Source: an uncultured Alistipes sp. (GTDB lineage Bacteria > Bacteroidota > Bacteroidia > Bacteroidales > Rikenellaceae). From it: DNA of 5,068 nucleotides. Under the pieces are notes generated by a model. It was given only the letters and a program-made list of their open reading frames with translations. It made no database searches and was not told the DNA's origin. A program made the translations under genes and the position numbers. Numbering within the stretch: the stretch's first letter is position 1; every line of letters starts with the position of its first letter. Where the stretch lies: the NCBI GenBank assembly GCA_900766655.1, contig CAAFWE010000168.1, forward strand, positions 1-5,068, in the 5' to 3' direction. Positions 1-5,068 of the stretch are shown here, in pieces.

Positions 1-29
1 AATATCTTTGTCAATTTCATACTCTTCAT
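1..29 (-). CDS. Possible start of a downstream gene (5' fragment)
   Basis: An ATG six bases after the protease stop codon opens a frame reading M-K-S-M-K-L-T-K-I before the window ends. A short Lys-rich stretch turning hydrophobic is how Bacteroidota signal peptides usually begin, and the tight spacing fits translation of a further gene in the same operon. An alternative start is the second ATG, at position 20, which would give M-K-L-T-K-I. The short leader is A-rich, as at the other starts here. Only nine complete codons are visible, so no product can be named. The reading rests on spacing and the basic N-terminus and could be chance. Confidence 0.35.
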
Positions 30-35
30 CAATTT

Positions 36-2030
36 TTACAACCAACCTCCGTTATCACTGAATTTCTCACGCACGACGAGAGCAAACTCCTTGGTGATGG
101 TATAACCACCAACGGTGTCGCTCGAGCCAGCGGTCTCGCCACCTGCTACCATTGTCACCTTGACAATTGCCGAGCCAGTGTTCTCGCAAGTCACCGCAAA
201 GGAGTTGGTGTTGCTCATCAGACGAGGCTTGTTCTTCATACCGAGACGCTTCATATCCTCGTCGCTAATCTTCATCTCGATGAGTGTGAGCTTCGAGTTT
301 CCGTCGGTCATATATGGGGTCATATCGATACGATAGTACTGCTCACCTCGTGGAACTGGTATGCAAGTAGTGCCAGCGATGTTCATCAGCATCAAGAATG
401 CATCCAATCGTCCAGTACCCATCTTGCCCGCATATTTGCCACTTGCGTAGTTAGCCAAATCGCTGTTGATGTCGGTCACAGAGAGGAGAATCTCGGCTAC
501 AAACTCGTCAGAGGTCATCACACGACCAATCTTCTTAGCGTAGGAGAGTCCGAGAGCTGCCACACCAGCAACATGAGGACACGCCATCGAGGTACCCTGA
601 TATGAGACATATCCACTGCCATCATTTCCGTACAATTTTGGCGTAACGGTCGAGATGATACCTCCTACTGAGCCAAAGCTATGATCTCCACCCGGAGCGG
701 CAATGTTGCAACCCTTGTCGTAGTTGGTGTAGTATGCCGGCATACCATCAGGACCAGTCGATGTTACCGCGATGTTGAGTCGATATGCACCTGGATAGCC
801 AGCTTGTGCTATAGCATCGTTACCCGCTGCGCAGATAATGATGTTGTTCTCGAGGTTAGGGTGGCCCGACTTGTTACGATAGTACCACATAGCCTCGTAC
901 TGCAAACCGATATTTCCCGCATACCAGCTATCGTTCTGCTCTGGTCTTGGGTACTGTCCCCACGAACAGTTTGCAATGCATGCACCATTGTCGGCAGCGT
1001 AGCGGAATGCGTTCGAGATACCTTGTGTATTGGTGTTCTGGCTGAGGCCCGAGAATATCTGTGCCGACATAATTCTAACACCGCTATTCACTGAACCGTT
1101 GCCACCTGCAATGCCGCAGATACCTAAACCATTGTTATTCACAGCAGCGATAGTACCCGCTACGTGTGTTCCGTGACCTACATCACCTTTAGATGAGCCA
1201 CCTGGAATGTACTTGTGCCAAGTGATTGGGCCATCGTCCACAAAGTTGTAGCCGTGCACATCGTCGACATAACCATTCTGGTCATCGTCGATGCCATTGT
1301 TAGGAATCTCATCCTTATTCACCCACATATTTGCGGCCAAATCCTCGTGAGTGTAGTCCACACCTTGGTCGATTACAGCCACAATGACCGATGGATCGCC
1401 AGTAGTGTACTTCCACGCCTCGTAGACATTGATGTCCATTCCGGCAACGAAGTTCTTTCTCTCGCCCGTGTTCTTCAAATCCCACTGCAAGTATGAATAT
1501 GGGTCGTTGAAGTACGGTGTTGCAAGTCGTGTCACAGGCATAGTCTCGAGATCAACCTTGACAGGCTCTGGTGTAGGAAGCTCAACGCGTGTGTTGAACT
1601 CCACCAACTCGATAGCCTTCACCGTCGAAAGCAACTTGGCTGCCTCATCGAGCGACTGCTTCTCGTCGAAATAGACCACATACCAACGGTTCAAACCCGA
1701 GAGACGAAGCTCTTGTTCGGTCTTGACATTGACAGGGAATACACGCTTGATGGCGGTTGCGTCAATCTCGAGCAGAATCTGGTTCAAATCCTCGATGTTG
1801 CTTCGAGTAAGCTCGGTGCTACGCGACACAGCCTCGAATGCAGCGGTGCCCTCCTCGCTCAACTTAATGAGCAAAGAGCCATCCGTAGCATTGTGCGAGC
1901 TGTTGATAATCTTTGTTGCAAAGCCCTTATCGGACGCTCCAACAGAGATTTCGCTCAAATCTTTTGTACACTGTGCAAGAGTCAGAGCAACTGCTACCAG
2001 GGTGCACGAAAACCTAAAAAATCGGTACAT
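36..2030 (-). CDS. S8 family (subtilisin-like) serine protease, putative lipoprotein
   Basis: Secreted subtilase expected to cleave proteins at the cell envelope or surface. The N-terminus is a signal peptide (about residues 1-20) ending LTLAQ before Cys21, a lipobox-like site with an unusual Gln at -1. Residues about 50-150 form an alpha/beta propeptide of the kind that chaperones and inhibits S8 enzymes. The catalytic domain spans about 175-550. Asp221 lies in AVIDQGVD, His286 in GHGTHVAGT, the oxyanion Asn404 in AAGND and the nucleophile Ser481 in GTSMACPHVAG, so the active site is complete. Between Asp and His sits an insertion rich in Asp/Asn (residues 246-257, GIDDDQNGYVDD) that resembles a calcium-binding loop and is common in Bacteroidota subtilases. 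Residues about 560-664 form a beta-rich C-terminal domain of unknown role ending SDNGGWL; I see no typical type IX sorting domain. The ATG start is supported by the signal peptide directly after it and by the A-rich leader. The gene is last of the three complete or partial genes and is separated from the lipoprotein gene by a hairpin. The protease family is secure; the substrate and surface exposure are inferred. Confidence 0.95.
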   Translation of the reverse strand: MYRFFRFSCTLVAVALTLAQCTKDLSEISVGASDKGFATKIINSSHNATDGSLLIKLSEEGTAAFEAVSRSTELTRSNIEDLNQILLEIDATAIKRVFPVNVKTEQELRLSGLNRWYVVYFDEKQSLDEAAKLLSTVKAIELVEFNTRVELPTPEPVKVDLETMPVTRLATPYFNDPYSYLQWDLKNTGERKNFVAGMDINVYEAWKYTTGDPSVIVAVIDQGVDYTHEDLAANMWVNKDEIPNNGIDDDQNGYVDDVHGYNFVDDGPITWHKYIPGGSSKGDVGHGTHVAGTIAAVNNNGLGICGIAGGNGSVNSGVRIMSAQIFSGLSQNTNTQGISNAFRYAADNGACIANCSWGQYPRPEQNDSWYAGNIGLQYEAMWYYRNKSGHPNLENNIIICAAGNDAIAQAGYPGAYRLNIAVTSTGPDGMPAYYTNYDKGCNIAAPGGDHSFGSVGGIISTVTPKLYGNDGSGYVSYQGTSMACPHVAGVAALGLSYAKKIGRVMTSDEFVAEILLSVTDINSDLANYASGKYAGKMGTGRLDAFLMLMNIAGTTCIPVPRGEQYYRIDMTPYMTDGNSKLTLIEMKISDEDMKRLGMKNKPRLMSNTNSFAVTCENTGSAIVKVTMVAGGETAGSSDTVGGYTITKEFALVVREKFSDNGGWL

Positions 2031-2052
2031 TGTTTACTTATTTTTATTTTAA
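2031..2052 (-). promoter_or_regulatory. A-rich translation leader of the protease gene, no Shine-Dalgarno
   Basis: The 22 bases before the ATG consist almost wholly of A and T, with runs of A, and contain no GGAGG-like element. Bacteroidota commonly start translation without Shine-Dalgarno pairing and favour A-rich, unstructured leaders, so this supports the chosen start. The A-rich stretch also separates the start codon from the upstream hairpin, keeping the start single-stranded. Confidence 0.5.
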
Positions 2053-2066
2053 TGTTTTAGACACCA

Positions 2067-2098
2067 CAGACCTACCATACGCGTGTATGGTAGGTCTG
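2067..2098. repeat. Perfect 14-bp inverted repeat (intercistronic hairpin)
   Basis: The arm CAGACCTACCATAC (2067-2080) is matched exactly by its reverse complement at 2085-2098, with a 4-base loop. A further ACAC/GTGT pairing (2061-2064 with 2102-2105) can extend it across a small internal loop. It begins about 20 bases after the lipoprotein stop codon on the minus strand and ends 36 bases before the protease ATG. Half of the stem pairs are G-C. On neither strand is the stem followed at once by a T-run; on the minus strand the following sequence is A-rich. A canonical rho-independent terminator is therefore not supported. More likely roles are protection of the upstream mRNA 3' end, partial termination that lowers protease expression relative to the upstream genes, or a protein-binding dyad. 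The structure is certain; the role is inferred. Confidence 0.8.
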
Positions 2099-2118
2099 AT
2101 AGTGTGTATGTGGTTGAA

Positions 2119-4497
2119 CTAACGAATGTTAGCCTTTGCACGCTGGAACTTGCCAACCTCGCGAGTGTAACCCTCTACTACGAGAGGCTTAACCGAGTTC
2201 ACGCTCATTACAGCTGCGCTCTCCAAGCTTACGTTCGAAGCCTTGAGGCTGCGGAACTTGTTCACTGGAACAACTACGCTGCTGTATGGGAGCTTCGCAT
2301 ACGAATTGCTCTTTACAGACGATGGAGCTGCCTCAGTGTAAGGTGTGATAGTGGTCAACTCGTTAGTGTAGTAACCCCAAGTTGCCAATGGAGCTTTGTT
2401 TTCATCTGTAAGATCAATAACCTGAGCAGCGAACAATGCGTTCTGCAAACCGCTAACCTGCTTTGAAGTTGGGTCAACAGTGAGTACGCAAGGGTCAGTA
2501 CCCTCTGAATCCTTAGTTGCGAACGAGTAGAATGCCAATGCTTGTGTTTGTGCTTGGTCTACATAAGCATAAGGTCCGCCAAACTGGTTGCCATACTGCT
2601 CGTAGCCGAGCTCTTCACCGCTCAAAGTGAGTGTACCAGCTGCAGAGTCGTATGTTGCAAGCCACATTATATCCATACTACTGAGGTTTACACCAAAGTT
2701 CTTAACTACGAACTCGGTAGTCGAGTTACCGTTAGGAATCACCTCGAAGAGGTTGTCGAATGTAGCCTCCTGCTCGGTACCTGCGTTAAGTGTACAGCTC
2801 ATAATGTACTGACCGATTGCCAACTCACCAGTGTAGTTGAGCTCAACAGCCTTTGTAGCGCAAGATACAACCTTAGTAGTAGACTCACCATAGTCGTTGG
2901 TAGCAACAAAGATCATTGTGTACTCAGTACCCGAAGCGAGTTTTGTGTATGCGCTTACCAAACCATTCTGGCTGTTGACCTTTGCAACACCATCAGCTGA
3001 TAAATCATTTCCGTATGCTGCAACGAGCTCCTCTGCTGTACCCTCCCAAGTTGCAATTACAGATGACTTGTTGATGTAGTACTTAACACTTGCAATCTCC
3101 TCTCCGAGAGCCATATAGATAAGCGATGTCTCATCCGGATAGTTTGCTACGAGTGCAGGGTTGTATGTGCTTGGCAACACGAGTGCTGCGTTGAACTTAC
3201 AAGGGTGCTCCTCAGCTACGCCAAGGCCTGGGAAGTAGAACGACTTAGCAGCAGCCTCCTTTGCTCTCAATGCGCCAGCCTTGTCAACTGGTACAGCAAC
3301 TACAGTATAGAGACCTGTCTCCAAGCCAGCCTTGATGTTAGCCTCTTTGCCACCCTGTACGAAATCCTCAATCGAGAGGATGTTCTCGTCTGTGCCTGCT
3401 ACGAGGATAGCCAAAGCATCTGCTGGATTCTTCTCAACATTGCCATTAACAATCAAGTACTTAACGCCAGTTACATCGTCACCATAAGTGAACTTCAACT
3501 TAGCAGCAGCAGTCTTGTTGTCGGCAGCAACATCCATACCGTCGTAAGCGATAGCCAACGAGTAGTCTGCAATCTCAACACCTGGCAATACGATGCGGAA
3601 CATACCCGAAGTGTTGCAAGGGATGAGCTGGCCACCTGTTGCGTTGAGGTGAGCAAAGCCGATAGCCTCTACAGGGAAGGTGATAATGCCATCTACGAGA
3701 GTACCTCCCTCTGCCTGGATATAACCCTCGCCATAACCGTAGTAGTCCTCCGAAATACCGATAGACTGAGCAGGGATCTTTACATTGTTAGGATCGGTGA
3801 AGTCAACAATGAGGTCTGCATTTGTCCAGCTGAACTGGCTTGAGAGATCCTCTGGCTTCTCTGCACCCAAACCGAGTGTGTAAGCCAATACCCAAGGATC
3901 CTCAACCTTGTACTGCTTGAGCTGCTTGTGCTGGTAGATGTTTACATCGAGATCAACACCAAGATTCTCAACACCGCTCCAGAATCCGTCGAATGCAGCT
4001 GCACCACGGAACTTACCCTTTGCGTTGTTGCCCTTGCTGTCCTTGAGCAACTCCCAAGGGTTCAATGCGTGATTTACAGTCCACTCAGCATAACCATAAG
4101 GGGTAGCAAACTCCTCCTCGAGGTAGAATGTAACTGCGTAGTTTGTGTCGTTTGCAAACTTCGACTGGTCTACGGTGTAAACCAACTGAGTTGTAGCCTC
4201 GCCAGCAGCGAAACTTACGGTCTCAGGGATAGAGAAGAAACTCTCTGCACCCTTTGTAACCTCAGAAAGCACAAATACGGTCAAAGCCTCTTTGGTGTCG
4301 ACACGAGCCAATGTGAGCGACTGAGTATTCTCTGCTACATTGCCGGTGAAATCTACGGACTTGGCGTTCTCAGGCGCAAACGACACCTGAGGACCCGACA
4401 CCTTTGGTCCTGGCTCGAACTCGCCGTTGGTACAAGCGCCAAAGGCACCTGCAACCAACGCGATAAGAGCGATATATAACATTTTCAAATTTTTCAT
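2119..4497 (-). CDS. Multidomain surface lipoprotein next to SusD (SusE-like position)
   Basis: Probable outer-membrane lipoprotein that helps bind the ligand of the adjacent SusCD-type transporter. The signal peptide (MKNLKMLYIALIALVAGAFGA) is followed by Cys22 and a short Thr/Asn/Glu/Pro linker. Residues about 36-145 look like a Calx-beta/Ig-like domain, with the patterns SLTLARVDTKEALTVFV and FSIPETVSFAAGEATTQLVY that are common in Bacteroidales lipoproteins beside SusCD pairs. Residues about 160-305 form a beta-rich domain ending in FRIVLPG. Residues about 307-425 and 426-550 look like two related fibronectin-type modules, each with a V-K-Y strand (345 and 471) and a late Y-T strand (397 and 526). 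Residues about 555-700 form a second beta-rich domain, and the last 64 or so residues are strongly basic. No catalytic motif was recognised. The start is fixed by the signal peptide. The gene lies 40 bases after the SusD stop, so co-transcription is likely. The domain names rest on pattern recognition rather than on a profile search, and the ligand is unknown. Confidence 0.85.
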   Translation of the reverse strand: MKNLKMLYIALIALVAGAFGACTNGEFEPGPKVSGPQVSFAPENAKSVDFTGNVAENTQSLTLARVDTKEALTVFVLSEVTKGAESFFSIPETVSFAAGEATTQLVYTVDQSKFANDTNYAVTFYLEEEFATPYGYAEWTVNHALNPWELLKDSKGNNAKGKFRGAAAFDGFWSGVENLGVDLDVNIYQHKQLKQYKVEDPWVLAYTLGLGAEKPEDLSSQFSWTNADLIVDFTDPNNVKIPAQSIGISEDYYGYGEGYIQAEGGTLVDGIITFPVEAIGFAHLNATGGQLIPCNTSGMFRIVLPGVEIADYSLAIAYDGMDVAADNKTAAAKLKFTYGDDVTGVKYLIVNGNVEKNPADALAILVAGTDENILSIEDFVQGGKEANIKAGLETGLYTVVAVPVDKAGALRAKEAAAKSFYFPGLGVAEEHPCKFNAALVLPSTYNPALVANYPDETSLIYMALGEEIASVKYYINKSSVIATWEGTAEELVAAYGNDLSADGVAKVNSQNGLVSAYTKLASGTEYTMIFVATNDYGESTTKVVSCATKAVELNYTGELAIGQYIMSCTLNAGTEQEATFDNLFEVIPNGNSTTEFVVKNFGVNLSSMDIMWLATYDSAAGTLTLSGEELGYEQYGNQFGGPYAYVDQAQTQALAFYSFATKDSEGTDPCVLTVDPTSKQVSGLQNALFAAQVIDLTDENKAPLATWGYYTNELTTITPYTEAAPSSVKSNSYAKLPYSSVVVPVNKFRSLKASNVSLESAAVMSVNSVKPLVVEGYTREVGKFQRAKANIR

Positions 4498-4516
4498 AAC
4501 TCTAATTTTTTGTGTT
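4498..4516 (-). promoter_or_regulatory. A-rich translation leader of the surface lipoprotein gene
   Basis: The bases just before the ATG include a run of six A and lack a clear Shine-Dalgarno sequence, the arrangement usual in Bacteroidota. The 40-base gap to the SusD stop contains no recognisable promoter and no terminator, which fits one transcript covering both genes. Confidence 0.45.
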
Positions 4517-4537
4517 TAACACTCTATAAGCCAGCGA

Positions 4538-5068
4538 TTAAGCAGCCTCGCTCTTTGGCTTCAAAGTACGCGATGGATCTGGGTTGTTCTTACCCTCCAA
4601 AGCGTTGTTCTGCTGAGTCTCTTTCTGTGGAATACAGAGGTTCCAAGCTGGGCAACGACCTGTAGTCGAGAAGTCGGTACCACCTGGAGCGTTAGAGCCC
4701 TCGTATGCGTTGTCGATACCCATATCCAAACGCTTGAAGTCGTAGAACAAGATACCCTCGCCCCAGAACTCGCAACGCTTCTGGAAGATAATCTCGTCGA
4801 TGAGGTCGGTACCTACAGCTACTGTGTACAGTGGGTCGCGGTGTGCTGTCATAAACGAGGTGATGAGAGCCTTACCAGTAGCTGCATCGTAGTGTGCAGT
4901 AGCCTCAGCCTCGATGAAGTACATCTCCTCAACGCGCATAATTGGAATATCAACTACATTACCAGTTGTAGACGATACCTTCTCACCGCGAGTACGGAAC
5001 TTGAGGTGGCAGTAGGTACGGATACCCTTACCCTCCAACCCGCCGCTTAACCACTCCTCCTCTGTGAG
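4538..5068 (-). CDS. SusD/RagB-family nutrient-binding outer-membrane lipoprotein, C-terminal part
   Basis: C-terminal 176 residues of a SusD/RagB protein, the surface lid that closes over a TonB-dependent SusC barrel and captures substrate. The frame stays open to the window edge, so the 5' end, with signal peptide, lipobox and TPR-like helices, lies outside; a full protein is usually 450-650 residues. Three family landmarks are visible, counted from the first visible residue. DIPIMRVEEMYFIEAEA at about 40-56 is the conserved helix with the R-x-x-E and AEA signature. IIFQKRCEFWGEGILFYDFKRL at about 93-114 matches the family's R-x-x-E-hydrophobic-x-x-E-G-x-x-x-x-D-x-x-R pattern. The C-terminal block holds LCIPQKETQQNNAL, the usual I-P-x-x-E-x-x-x-N element. 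A TTG at 5038 could be misread as a start, but homology clearly continues upstream, so it is an internal Leu. The substrate cannot be told from this portion; RagB homologues bind peptides and SusD binds glycans. Confidence 0.93.
   Translation of the reverse strand, partial: LTEEEWLSGGLEGKGIRTYCHLKFRTRGEKVSSTTGNVVDIPIMRVEEMYFIEAEATAHYDAATGKALITSFMTAHRDPLYTVAVGTDLIDEIIFQKRCEFWGEGILFYDFKRLDMGIDNAYEGSNAPGGTDFSTTGRCPAWNLCIPQKETQQNNALEGKNNPDPSRTLKPKSEAA

Noticed and set aside
2067..2098. The inverted repeat as the flank of an invertible promoter or the end of a mobile element.
   Set aside because: The arms are only 4 bases apart, so no promoter segment lies between them. I saw no second copy in the window and no recombinase or transposase gene.
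2067..2098. The hairpin as a canonical rho-independent terminator.
   Set aside because: Neither strand has a T-run directly after the stem; on the minus strand the following bases are GTGT and then an A-rich stretch.
3205..3843. A 212-codon open frame on the plus strand, and similar long plus-strand frames at 3928-4479, 681-1094 and 2542-3000.
   Set aside because: They lie entirely antisense to well-supported genes. Their products are rich in Cys, Ser, Leu and Val without domain patterns, as expected from reading the opposite strand.
4512..4522. Small palindrome GTGTTTAACAC in the gap between the SusD and lipoprotein genes.
   Set aside because: Five-base arms around a single base cannot form a stable hairpin, and on the transcribed strand it is followed by A residues. 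It is short enough to be chance.
4562..4568. TACTTTG on the minus strand, resembling the Bacteroides -7 promoter element TAnnTTTG.
   Set aside because: It is one base too short for the consensus, lies inside the SusD coding end, and I saw no matching -33 TTG element at suitable spacing.
4538..5038. A complete 166-residue gene starting at the TTG at 5038.
   Set aside because: The frame stays open to the window edge, and the SusD family signature shows this is only the C-terminal part of a much longer protein.

Overview
The window carries three genes, all read from the minus strand, plus the first codons of a probable fourth. The organism is almost certainly a member of the Bacteroidota, most likely Bacteroidales. 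The evidence is a SusD/RagB-type protein, two lipoproteins that start with lipoprotein signal peptides, and A-rich leaders without Shine-Dalgarno sequences ahead of the start codons. I cannot assign a genus from the sequence.

In transcription order (high to low coordinates) the layout is as follows. (1) The C-terminal 176 residues of a SusD/RagB-family nutrient-binding lipoprotein, whose 5' end lies beyond the window. (2) After 40 bases, a 792-residue multidomain surface lipoprotein of the SusE-like, third-gene type: a Calx-beta/Ig-like N-terminal domain, a beta-rich domain, two fibronectin-like modules, a second beta-rich domain and a basic tail. (3) After 88 bases holding a perfect 14-bp hairpin, a 664-residue S8 (subtilisin-like) protease with an intact Asp/His/Asn/Ser active site, a propeptide and a lipoprotein-type N-terminus. 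(4) Six bases after the protease stop, an ATG opening a Lys-rich peptide that runs off the low-coordinate edge and looks like the start of another exported protein.

Together the genes resemble the downstream half of a SusCD-type outer-membrane uptake operon; the TonB-dependent SusC transporter would be expected just upstream of the SusD gene, outside the window. A cell-envelope protease in place of glycoside hydrolases suggests capture and import of peptides or protein fragments rather than glycans. That is an inference; the window shows no substrate directly.

The least explained element is the hairpin between the lipoprotein and protease genes. It begins about 20 bases after the lipoprotein stop and has no U-tract on either strand, so it looks more like an mRNA 3'-end or stability element, or a leaky attenuator, than a classical terminator. 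No promoter matching the Bacteroides consensus was found in either intergenic gap, no RNA genes or mobile elements were seen, and no gene-free stretch exceeds 88 bases. I see no clear sign of a wholly new system; the window is a fairly ordinary Bacteroidales uptake operon with some details worth checking.
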